From Rhizobium indicum (GTDB lineage: Bacteria; Pseudomonadota; Alphaproteobacteria; Rhizobiales; Rhizobiaceae): a stretch of 64,000 nucleotides of DNA. Of this stretch, positions 57,422 through 64,000 are shown piece by piece. The notes under the pieces are model-generated. The model was given only the letters and a program-made list of their open reading frames with translations. It had not been told where the DNA came from and did no database searches. Both the position numbers and the translations under genes were made by a program. The stretch is from assembly GCF_005862305.2 (NCBI RefSeq), contig NZ_CP054021.1, positions 868,001 to 932,000 of the forward strand, written 5' to 3'. Within the stretch, counting starts at the first letter, position 1. Each line of letters starts with the position of its first letter.

Positions 57422-58369
57422 GTGAACGGGTTATCCCACGGCATTGGGGTGGCAGACTTCGAGACGTGGGCCAGTTTCGGTTTGATTGGAGGGCTGGGCT
57501 TCGTCCTCGGCTTCGCGATGAACCACGGGTCGATCTGCACCTTCATCGCTACGACGGAATTGATTTCCGAACGCAGACCCGCGCGATTTCTCGCTCTGGC
57601 CGAATGCGCAGTGTGGGCCGCGATCGCCTATATCATCCTCGACAAGTTGCCGACCATGAATGGTGGATGGTCGCCTTTGGTTCACATGGTCGGCGCAGCC
57701 ATCCTTTTTGGTGTCGGCGTATATGTAAACGGTGCCTGCATTTTTGGATCGGTAGGGCACTTTGGTAACGGAGAGATGGATTTCGGTTTCACCTTCCTCG
57801 GGATTCTTGTGATCCTGTCCCTCGATTCTGTGTTCAATCTGCGCGCGGAGCCGATGCCAATCAGCGCTTCACCGCCGCTTGCGCTAGAAGCCTTGTTGGT
57901 GGTTTTGTTCGTGTTCCTACTCCTGAGACTCGGCGTCTCGATCAAATCGGAGACCAACTTCCGTCGGCTGACATTGGCAATGGGTACTATTGGCATAACT
58001 TCGGCCACCTTATCGGCGTTCGCCCCTCGCTTCTCAGTCACGACCTCGGTCGGATCGATGCTTTCGATCCCGGTGACGAGTTCACTCATCTTTGTCTGCA
58101 TGTTTAGCGGCAGTCTCGTCTCGGCGAGAATTCGCCGGCATCAGTTTTCACTGAGCTGGCCGCCGACATGGAAGAGCGTGTCGCGAAGAACAATTGGAGG
58201 CTTGCTGATGGGCTTTGGGGCGCTCCTTATCCCAGGTGGAAATGACACTCTCCTGCTTGTCGGTCTCCCAATGGGAGCGTGGCAGGCCTTCGTCGCCTAT
58301 CTTATCATGGTGGCAGCGCTTGCCGTGCTGATCGCTAGATTTGGTTCAACAGCGCGATCGTGGTCTTGA
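57422..58369 (+). CDS. YeeE/YedE family membrane protein
   Basis: A 315-residue polytopic protein of the sulphur-transport YeeE/YedE (DUF395) family. The family signature NHGSICTF and the second repeat NGACIFGSVGHFGNG carry the conserved cysteines that relay thiosulphate in the characterised YeeE. GTG is the start, with GGAGG nine bases upstream. It follows DUF417 after 140 bases and a large hairpin, so it may be co-regulated by the TetR protein. A link to sulphur supply is suggested by the O-acetylhomoserine sulfhydrylase gene next door. Confidence 0.85.
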   Translation: MNGLSHGIGVADFETWASFGLIGGLGFVLGFAMNHGSICTFIATTELISERRPARFLALAECAVWAAIAYIILDKLPTMNGGWSPLVHMVGAAILFGVGVYVNGACIFGSVGHFGNGEMDFGFTFLGILVILSLDSVFNLRAEPMPISASPPLALEALLVVLFVFLLLRLGVSIKSETNFRRLTLAMGTIGITSATLSAFAPRFSVTTSVGSMLSIPVTSSLIFVCMFSGSLVSARIRRHQFSLSWPPTWKSVSRRTIGGLLMGFGALLIPGGNDTLLLVGLPMGAWQAFVAYLIMVAALAVLIARFGSTARSWS

Positions 58370-58510
58370 ACCCTTCCCCAAAGTCCGAGCGCGCTCACGC
58401 TTGATCGTTACGACCGTATGGCTGCGCGATCGTCGCCTCGGCGCTGATTTTATGGCTGTATGCCGACAAACATCATCTGCGAAATTAAAAAACGTTTGTT
58501 GCGAACCACA

Positions 58511-59794
58511 TCAGATCTTCGAGAGTGCCTGTTCGAGATCGGCGATGATGTCCTTGACGTCCTCGATGCCGACGGAGAGGCGCACCACGTCAGGGCCTGC
58601 GCCGGCAGCGATCCTCTGCTCGTCTGTCAACTGCCGGTGCGTCGTCGAGGCCGGATGGATGACGAGCGAACGGGTGTCGCCGATATTGGCAAGATGGGAG
58701 AAGAGCTCCAGCCCCTCGACCAGCGTCTTGCCCGCCTCATAGCCGCCATTGACGCCGAAGGTGAAGACGGAGCCGGCGCCCTTCGGCGAGTAGCGCTGCT
58801 GCAGGGCGTGGTTCGGGTCGTCGTCGAGGCCGGCATAGTTCACCCAGGCAATCTTGCTGTGCGCCTTCAGCCACTTCGCGACGGCGATCGCATTGTCGCT
58901 GTGGCGCTGCATCCTGAGCGGCAGCGTCTCGATGCCGGTCAGGATCAGGAAAGCGTTGAAGGGCGAGATCGCCGGCCCGAGGTCGCGCAGGCCGAGCACA
59001 CGGGCAGCAATCGCAAAGGCGAAATTGCCGAAAGTCGCGTGCAGGACCATGCCGTTATATTCCGGCCGCGGGCTCGACAGCATCGGATAATTGCCGGATT
59101 TCGACCAGTCGAAGGTGCCGCCGTCGACGATGAGGCCGCCCATGGAATTGCCGTGGCCGCCGAGAAACTTCGTCAGTGAATGCACGACGATGTCGGCGCC
59201 GTGCTCGATCGGACGGATGAAATAAGGCGTTGCCATCGTATTGTCGACGATCAGCGGCAGGCCGTTGCGATGCGCGACGTCGGCGATGGCGGCGATATCG
59301 ACGAAAGTGCCGCCGGGATTGGCGAGGCTCTCGATGAAGATGCCGCGCGTCTTGTCGTCGATCTGGCTTTCGAAGCTTGCCGGATCGGCGGCATCGGCCC
59401 AGCGCACCTGCCAGCCAAAATTCTCGAAGGCATGGCCGAACTGGTTGATCGAGCCGCCGTAGAGCTGGCGGGCAGCGATGAAATTCTCGCCGGGGCGCAT
59501 GATATTGTGGAAGACGATCACCTGCGCCGCATGGCCGGAGGCGACGGCAAGGGCTGCGGTGCCGCCCTCGAGCGCTGCGACACGCTCCTCGAGCACGGCC
59601 TGCGTCGGGTTCATGATGCGGGTGTAGATGTTGCCGAAGGCCTGCAGGCCGAAAAGGGCGGCGGCATGATCGGAATCATTGAAGACGAAAGCGGTCGTCT
59701 GGTAGATCGGCGTTACCCGCGCGCCAGTCGTCGGGTCGGGCTGCGCACCGGCATGGATCGCCAACGTGTTGAATCCCGGATCGTTCTTGGCCAT
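58511..59794 (-). CDS. metY: O-acetylhomoserine sulfhydrylase (PLP-dependent)
   Basis: Makes homocysteine from O-acetylhomoserine and sulphide (427 residues, the MetY length). PLP-binding Lys is in HSLTKFLGGHGN. Other landmarks: GARVTPIYQTTAFVF, NIYTRIMNPTQAVLEERVAALEGG and the IEDVKDIIADLEQAL C-terminus. GGAGG lies six bases before the ATG. No SAM-II riboswitch could be recognised in the leader, in contrast to rhizobial metZ and metA. CGS-family enzymes with other O-acyl substrates are alternatives. Confidence 0.9.
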   Translation of the reverse strand: MAKNDPGFNTLAIHAGAQPDPTTGARVTPIYQTTAFVFNDSDHAAALFGLQAFGNIYTRIMNPTQAVLEERVAALEGGTAALAVASGHAAQVIVFHNIMRPGENFIAARQLYGGSINQFGHAFENFGWQVRWADAADPASFESQIDDKTRGIFIESLANPGGTFVDIAAIADVAHRNGLPLIVDNTMATPYFIRPIEHGADIVVHSLTKFLGGHGNSMGGLIVDGGTFDWSKSGNYPMLSSPRPEYNGMVLHATFGNFAFAIAARVLGLRDLGPAISPFNAFLILTGIETLPLRMQRHSDNAIAVAKWLKAHSKIAWVNYAGLDDDPNHALQQRYSPKGAGSVFTFGVNGGYEAGKTLVEGLELFSHLANIGDTRSLVIHPASTTHRQLTDEQRIAAGAGPDVVRLSVGIEDVKDIIADLEQALSKI

Positions 59795-59911
59795 GTCGTC
59801 CTCCAGTTGTTGCTGACGGGCAGGATCATAGCCGGTCGCTTGCGAAAGTTAATCGCGATCCGTTTCAACCCGTGGGCGTTCGGTGGAAAATCCGTCTCCG
59901 AGGACCGCAAC

Positions 59912-60340
59912 TCAGGCAATAAGACGGGGATACTCGATCGCCGGGCAGCGATTCATCACCACCTGGATGCCGGCGGCCTCCGCCTTTGCCGCAGCCGCAT
60001 CGTCGCGGACACCAAGCTGAGACCAGATGATCTTCGGCAGCGGCCTCAGCGCCAGCGCCTCCTCGACGACCCCGTCCAGATATTCGGAGGCGCGAAAGAC
60101 GTCGACCATGTCGATCGGCACGGGAATGTCGGCGAGCCGGGCATACACGGTACGGCCCTGGATCTGTTTGCCCGCCTGCCCCGGATTGACAGGAATGACC
60201 TCGTAGCCGCGCGACAGCAGATAGCCCATGACGCCGTTGCTCGGCCGGGCCGGATTGGGCGAAGCGCCGGTCAGCGCGATGGTCTTTACAGAATGCAGGA
60301 TTCCGGCGAGGTAATCATCCGTGTAGGCGTCGTGATTCAT
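59912..60340 (-). CDS. CoA-binding domain protein (YccU-like)
   Basis: A 142-residue Rossmann-type protein. The nucleotide-binding start is VKTIALTGASPNPARPSNGVMGYLL, followed by VIPVNPG, DMVDVFRASEYL and IWSQLGV, and the conserved end VVMNRCPAIEYPRL. Members bind CoA; the physiological function is unclear. It lies just upstream of the sulfhydrylase on the same strand (117 bases), a pairing often seen in rhizobia. The ATG with GGAG eight bases upstream is used; an ATG two codons earlier is too close to that site. Confidence 0.88.
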   Translation of the reverse strand: MNHDAYTDDYLAGILHSVKTIALTGASPNPARPSNGVMGYLLSRGYEVIPVNPGQAGKQIQGRTVYARLADIPVPIDMVDVFRASEYLDGVVEEALALRPLPKIIWSQLGVRDDAAAAKAEAAGIQVVMNRCPAIEYPRLIA

Positions 60341-60460
60341 GTCCATTTCTCCACTCCCGAAAGCCCTTCGGCGCGGCCGGCATATTTTTTTGCGTGTCCG
60401 TGAAACCGACTGGGCATCTTTTCCGTATATATGAATTGGATACTCCCTGAGGATGATTCG

Positions 60461-60784
60461 ATGAAAAAAGTCGCTCTTGCCCTCATGCTCGTGCTGGCCA
60501 CATCGCCGGCGCTGGCGATCTCGCGCTACAATCCGCTAACCATGAGCTGTGCCAGCGTGCGTGCCGCCATCCACAATCAGGGCGCGGTCATCTTCCGCTA
60601 CCAGTCTCCCCGTGGCTTGCCGCTCTACGATCGCTATGTCCGCAACAGCAATTATTGCGACGCGACCGATTATGCGGAATGGACATATATCCCTTCAAAA
60701 GACACTCCCCGCTGCCAAGTGCTGAACTGCCAGAACATCGACAACCTTGACGGGATGCTCTTCGTTCCGCATCATCAGCTCTGA
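60461..60784 (+). CDS. Small exported protein of unknown function
   Basis: A 107-residue product with a signal peptide (MKKVALALMLVLATSPALA) and a Tyr-rich mature part with four cysteines (MSCASVR, NYCDATDY, PRCQVLNCQNID), enough for two disulphides. GAGGA lies about eight bases before the ATG. The pattern MSCASVRAAIHNQGAVIFRY recurs in rhizobial periplasmic proteins of unknown role. Ten extra codons upstream are open but not protein-like. Confidence 0.8.
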   Translation: MKKVALALMLVLATSPALAISRYNPLTMSCASVRAAIHNQGAVIFRYQSPRGLPLYDRYVRNSNYCDATDYAEWTYIPSKDTPRCQVLNCQNIDNLDGMLFVPHHQL

Positions 60785-60821
60785 TGTTTTTCGCCGTCAT
60801 GTCGGGCGCAGGAACAGTACG

Positions 60822-60841
60822 CCTTTCGCGGTTGCGAAAGG
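60822..60841 (+). terminator. Weak terminator-like hairpin
   Basis: CCTTTCGC, loop GGTT, GCGAAAGG, followed by TTTG. It stands 38 bases after the exported protein's stop; the U-run is short. Confidence 0.45.
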
Positions 60842-60953
60842 TTTGAGATCAATCCCGCGCTGCGATTTCGCGATGATTGCACAATCAGAAGCTTTAATTT
60901 TCCCTTATGTCAAAGTTATAGAATAATATCTATATTTCAGCACCATAGAATAA

Positions 60954-61139
60954 TCAGTTGTCGAATTCCTGCAGGTATTTTCTCTTTTTGTTCTCGATAA
61001 AGCCACGCTTTGTTCCCGCATCCATTAGAAACATCTCATAGTTGAAAGGATCGCGTGGATTGAACGCATGTCGCGCGCACGTAAAAATTGCTCCAATGGG
61101 TCGCCATTGTTCACCTCCTGAAAGGATGCTATTCGTCAT
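60954..61139 (-). CDS. Uncertain small ORF in an AT-rich island
   Basis: The 61-codon frame from MTNSILSGGEQW ends PRDPFNYEMFLMDAGTKRGF and a basic tail KKRKYLQEFDN. It looks protein-like but its ATG has no ribosome-binding site. A near-ideal AGGAGG-N6-ATG signal lies inside it but in the +1 frame, opening only 23 codons. One reading is a small gene that suffered a frameshift soon after its start. Composition is more AT-rich than its neighbours, from 60880 onward. No family recognised. Confidence 0.35.
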   Translation of the reverse strand: MTNSILSGGEQWRPIGAIFTCARHAFNPRDPFNYEMFLMDAGTKRGFIENKKRKYLQEFDN

Positions 61140-61260
61140 ATGGACACGTAAGCGACCGCCGCCATGCAATTTCGTGCAAATCCCAGTTGTCTTTTCACGA
61201 ATTTGAAACGCCGAAGGCGAGGCGTGTTCCGCTTCCTCTCATCCTTTCCGGATTACTCCC

Positions 61261-62097
61261 TTGCCTCTCGACGTCATCCTGCTCGTTCTCTTCGGCGCAC
61301 TGCTGCACGCGACATGGAACGCCATCATCAAGGCGGGGAGCGATAAGTCCCTCGACGCGGCGCTGATCTCGGCCGGCGGCGCGGTTTCGGCATTGCCGTT
61401 CCTGCCATTCCTGCCGTTGCCGCACGCCTCGGCCTGGCCGTTCATCGGCGCCTCTGCCATCCTGCAGTTCGCCTATTTCCAGCTGGTCGCCGCCGCCTAC
61501 CGGGCCGGCGATATCGGCCTTGTCTATCCGCTGATGCGTGGCTGCGCGCCGCTGCTGATCGCTGCGACAAGCGGTTTCATCCTGAAGGAAAATCTTTCCG
61601 GCGGCGCCCTTGCGGGCACGATGACGATCTCGGCCGGCGTGCTGACACTTGCCCTCGAGGCGCGGCGCGGCAGCAGCCGCGCCGTCATCCTCTCGCTTGC
61701 CAATGCCTGCGTCATCGCCAGCTACACCTATGTCGACGGAATCGGCGCGCGCATCTCCGGCAATGCGGTTTCCTACACTTTGTGGATGTCGCTGCTGCCG
61801 CCGCTGCTGCTGTTTTCCTGGGCAGCATCCCAGCGCGGCGCTTTCGCGGTCGTGCGTCACGTTCGCCGCAACTGGTGGCGCGGCCTTATCGGCGGCGCCG
61901 GCTCGATCGCTTCCTACGGGCTGGCACTCTGGGCGATGACGAAAGCCCCGGTCGCGACCGTCGCAGCCTTGCGCGAAACCGCAATCCTGTTTGCACTGGT
62001 GATCTCGATCACCGTCTTCAAGGAAAAAGCCAGCATCTGGCGCTACGTCGCCGGCGTCGTCATCGCGATCGGCGGGCTGCTTCTGAAACTGGCGTGA
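61261..62097 (+). CDS. EamA/DMT family transporter
   Basis: Ten-helix inner-membrane exporter or importer (278 residues) with two EamA repeats, the second starting near SRAVILSLANACVIASYTYVDG. The substrate cannot be predicted. The only available start is TTG (MPLDVILLVLFG) with no clear Shine-Dalgarno sequence, so the N-terminus is less certain. It is convergent with the enoyl-CoA hydratase; the two stop codons are adjacent. Confidence 0.85.
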   Translation: MPLDVILLVLFGALLHATWNAIIKAGSDKSLDAALISAGGAVSALPFLPFLPLPHASAWPFIGASAILQFAYFQLVAAAYRAGDIGLVYPLMRGCAPLLIAATSGFILKENLSGGALAGTMTISAGVLTLALEARRGSSRAVILSLANACVIASYTYVDGIGARISGNAVSYTLWMSLLPPLLLFSWAASQRGAFAVVRHVRRNWWRGLIGGAGSIASYGLALWAMTKAPVATVAALRETAILFALVISITVFKEKASIWRYVAGVVIAIGGLLLKLA

Positions 62098-62931
62098 TCA
62101 CTCACCTGTCCATTCGGCCTTGCGCTTGCCGAGGAAGGCGCCGATCCCTTCCTGCGCATCCTCAGTCAGCATGTTCTCGACCATCACCCTGGCGGCATAA
62201 TCATATGCCGCCTCCACCGGCAGTTCGAGCTGCCGGTTGAAGGCTTCCTTGCCGATCTTCAGTGTCAGTGGCGACTTGCTGGCGATCACAGCCGCATATT
62301 TGGAAACCACCTGCGCCAGATACTGCTTTGGCACGATACGGTTGACGAGGCCGAAGTCCTTGGCGGTCGAGGCGTCGATCGTCTCGCCGGTCAGCAGCAT
62401 CTCCATCGCCTGCTTGCGGTGCGCGGCACGGGAAACGGCCACCATCGGCGTCGAACAGAACAGGCCGATGTTGACGCCCGGCGTACAGAATGTCGAATTG
62501 TCCGTGCAGATCGCCAGATCGCAGGAGGCAACGAGCTGGCAGCCCGCAGCCGTTGCAAGCCCGTCGATCTCGGCGATGACAGGCTTCGGCAGATGCGCGA
62601 TCTTCAGCATCAGATCGGCGCAGAGCCGGAAGGACCTTTCGAAGAAACCGCCCCCCTGATCTTCATCGGCGCGATGGGCGGTGAGTTCCTTGAGATCATG
62701 CCCGGCGGAAAAGACATTGCCGGTCGAGGCGATGACGACGACGCGCACATCCGGCTCCGCCCCGGCCGTCTCGAGTTCTTGCATCAGCGCTTCGAGAAGC
62801 GCGATCGAAAGCACATTGGCCGGTGGGTTGTTGAGCACGAGCCGCAGCACGCCGTCGCGCAGCGAGCGGGTCAGCATGCCGCCCTCTTCCGCTCCGGCGG
62901 CGTCCTTCCGGAAGGATACGATTTCGGCCAT
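62098..62931 (-). CDS. Enoyl-CoA hydratase/isomerase family protein
   Basis: Crotonase-fold enzyme (277 residues). The oxyanion-hole segments are VFSAGHDLKEL and DGLATAAGCQLVASCDLAI. The second catalytic Glu of classical hydratases (usually in the GxPE position) reads CSTPM here, so the activity may differ, as in ECHDC3-type proteins. FGLVNRIVP and the C-terminal GIGAFLGKRKAEW are typical. The ATG (MAEIVSF) has GGAG eight bases upstream. Confidence 0.88.
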   Translation of the reverse strand: MAEIVSFRKDAAGAEEGGMLTRSLRDGVLRLVLNNPPANVLSIALLEALMQELETAGAEPDVRVVVIASTGNVFSAGHDLKELTAHRADEDQGGGFFERSFRLCADLMLKIAHLPKPVIAEIDGLATAAGCQLVASCDLAICTDNSTFCTPGVNIGLFCSTPMVAVSRAAHRKQAMEMLLTGETIDASTAKDFGLVNRIVPKQYLAQVVSKYAAVIASKSPLTLKIGKEAFNRQLELPVEAAYDYAARVMVENMLTEDAQEGIGAFLGKRKAEWTGE

Positions 62932-63027
62932 GATGCTGCTCCCTGCGCTCGATTCCAGGCAGACGTTTTGCCACAAGGCGCCGGAAATTTCGAGCAGGAT
63001 CCACACTCCCCGCAGAGACCGTTGCCG

Positions 63028-63258
63028 TCAGGACCAGAACCACGACTTCGATGTTTCTGCGCTCGCCTGCGCACGGGTCAGACCGACATCGCAAAGCTCG
63101 TCGTCGGTGAGTTCCAAAAGCGTGCGGCGGCTGCGGCGCTTTTCGAGGTGATGTTCGATCGTCATCAGCAGCCGCAGGCTCCAGCGCGCCATGCCGCGAA
63201 GTCTCGACCGAACGATATCGCGAGGTGTGTCAAGGATCCCGCTTAATTCCAGGGCCAT
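63028..63258 (-). CDS. DUF1127 (YjiS-like) small protein
   Basis: A 76-residue basic protein. The DUF1127 core is RRTLLELTDDELCDVGLTRAQA near the C-terminus, preceded by a basic helix (EKRRSRR). Small rhizobial proteins of this family have been tied to phosphate and RNA metabolism, but the role of this one is unknown. AGGAAGAAG precedes the ATG. It is divergent from the LysR gene with a shared palindromic operator. Confidence 0.85.
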   Translation of the reverse strand: MALELSGILDTPRDIVRSRLRGMARWSLRLLMTIEHHLEKRRSRRTLLELTDDELCDVGLTRAQASAETSKSWFWS

Positions 63259-63314
63259 CTCTTCTTCCTTTCTTCAACGGATGAAAGATGCGCTGGAAGA
63301 TGCCGCGAAAGAAG

Positions 63315-63340
63315 CTTATGGATATTATGATATGCATAAG
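63315..63340. promoter_or_regulatory. LysR-type operator between DUF1127 and LysR genes
   Basis: A 26-base imperfect palindrome from CTTATGG to GCATAAG, with four central mismatches and an inner ATAT/ATAT pair. Its placement 13 bases before the LysR ATG suggests autoregulation. Confidence 0.5.
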
Positions 63341-63352
63341 GATCTCTTTTGT

Positions 63353-64000
63353 ATGCCTCTCCACCTCGATCAGCTTGCCGCCTTTGTCAACGTCGCCGAG
63401 CTCGGAAGCTTCACGGCTGCGGCCGACAAGGAAGGCCTGACGCAGCCGGCCGTCAGCCTGCAGGTGAAGGGGCTCGAGCAGCGGCTCGGCGTCCGGCTGA
63501 TCGAGCGTGTCGGGCGGCGGGCGCAGCCGACCGCGGCAGGCCTCGACCTGCTCGTGCATGCAAGGCGACTGCTTCAGGAATCGGCCGCCGCGGAAGAAGC
63601 GATGATGCCGTATAGAGATGGCGCCAGCGGCCGTGTGCGCATCGGCAGCGGCGGCACGGCGTCGATCCATCTGCTTCCTCCCGCCATCGCCGTCGCCAGA
63701 AAATCCATGCCCGGCCTCGAAATCACCGTGCGCATCGGCGATGCCGATGACATTCTGCGCGATCTGGAGGCCAACAGCCTCGATATCGCCGTCGTCGCCC
63801 TGCCGGCATCGGGACGGAACTTCGAGATCGAGCCGTTCTACGAGGAGGAATTGCTGGCCGTCGCGCCTGCGGGCAGCCTGATGCCCGAAGGCGGGCCGGA
63901 CGCCGCCTTCATGCGCGACAGGACGCTGCTGCTTTATGAGGGCGGCAATACCAGGCGGGCGATCGACGCGTGGCTGGCTGCACCGGATACCAGGATCCGA
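63353..64000 (+). CDS. LysR family transcriptional regulator, 5' part
   Basis: The 216 visible residues run off the window. The winged helix-turn-helix (HLDQLAAFVNVAELGSFTAAA and LTQPAVSLQVKGLEQRLGVRLI) occupies residues 4-63. The periplasmic-binding-like effector domain starts near VRIGSGGTASIHLLPPA. The target is unknown; the divergent DUF1127 gene is a candidate. Confidence 0.93.
   Translation, partial: MPLHLDQLAAFVNVAELGSFTAAADKEGLTQPAVSLQVKGLEQRLGVRLIERVGRRAQPTAAGLDLLVHARRLLQESAAAEEAMMPYRDGASGRVRIGSGGTASIHLLPPAIAVARKSMPGLEITVRIGDADDILRDLEANSLDIAVVALPASGRNFEIEPFYEEELLAVAPAGSLMPEGGPDAAFMRDRTLLLYEGGNTRRAIDAWLAAPDTRIR

Noticed and set aside
59795..59911. SAM-II riboswitch before the O-acetylhomoserine sulfhydrylase
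   Set aside because: The conserved pseudoknot blocks and the GCTAAAAAGC-type end are not present in the leader.

Overview
The window reads as chromosomal DNA of a Rhizobium of the leguminosarum/etli type. The grounds are GC-rich coding sequence, an alphaproteobacterial complex I operon carrying two rhizobial accessory genes, an FMN-riboswitch/ribN unit, an alpha-r9-like small RNA beside proS, and several copies of rhizobial palindromic intergenic repeats. No prophage, insertion sequence, CRISPR array or rRNA was seen. The organism assignment is an inference from gene content.

Region 1 (1-10.9 kb): 3' part of dinB (Pol IV), an exported L,D-transpeptidase, the replicative polymerase gene dnaE, then a 500-base divergent region with two alphaproteobacterial LexA boxes (GTTC-N7-GTTC). 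One box faces an unannotated 28-codon membrane peptide gene that lies just upstream of dnaE; the other faces a DUF5680 gene. Next come lolD, lolC and proS, and divergent from proS a probable small RNA ending in a strong terminator.

Region 2 (10.9-30.6 kb): one long minus-strand cluster, nuoABCD-x-EF-y-GHIJKLMN-birA-rnj-mce-DUF1467. Gene x encodes a small exported protein. Gene y encodes a protein whose C-terminal domain is a paralogue of the C-terminal extension of its neighbour NuoE. Overlapping stop/start codons (TGATG) suggest translational coupling.

Region 3 (30.7-40 kb): two tRNA-Asp genes, one tRNA-Val, small exported proteins with a decayed partial duplicate, a thiol peroxidase of the GPx family, a methyltransferase and a secreted phytase-like protein that each have a PHO box, a cupin protein, an aldo/keto reductase, and ribN (riboflavin importer) behind an FMN riboswitch.

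Region 4 (39.9-45.4 kb): the proteostasis block hupB, lon, clpX, clpP, all on the minus strand, with good terminators after hupB, lon and clpX. Region 5 (45.8-55.2 kb): a membrane diguanylate cyclase, a cytochrome P450, pstSCAB behind a PHO box but without phoU/phoB beside it, a CHASE4-like GGDEF-EAL protein and a cupin protein.

Region 6 (55.4-64 kb): a decayed Old Yellow Enzyme gene, then a TetR repressor divergent from DUF417 and YeeE/YedE membrane genes with three matching operator-like sites, O-acetylhomoserine sulfhydrylase, a CoA-binding protein, small exported or uncertain ORFs, an EamA transporter, an enoyl-CoA hydratase, and a DUF1127/LysR divergent pair cut by the window end. The regulatory picture that emerges is of three overlaid circuits: an SOS pair near dnaE, a scattered Pho regulon (pst, phytase-like, methyltransferase) and riboflavin uptake control.
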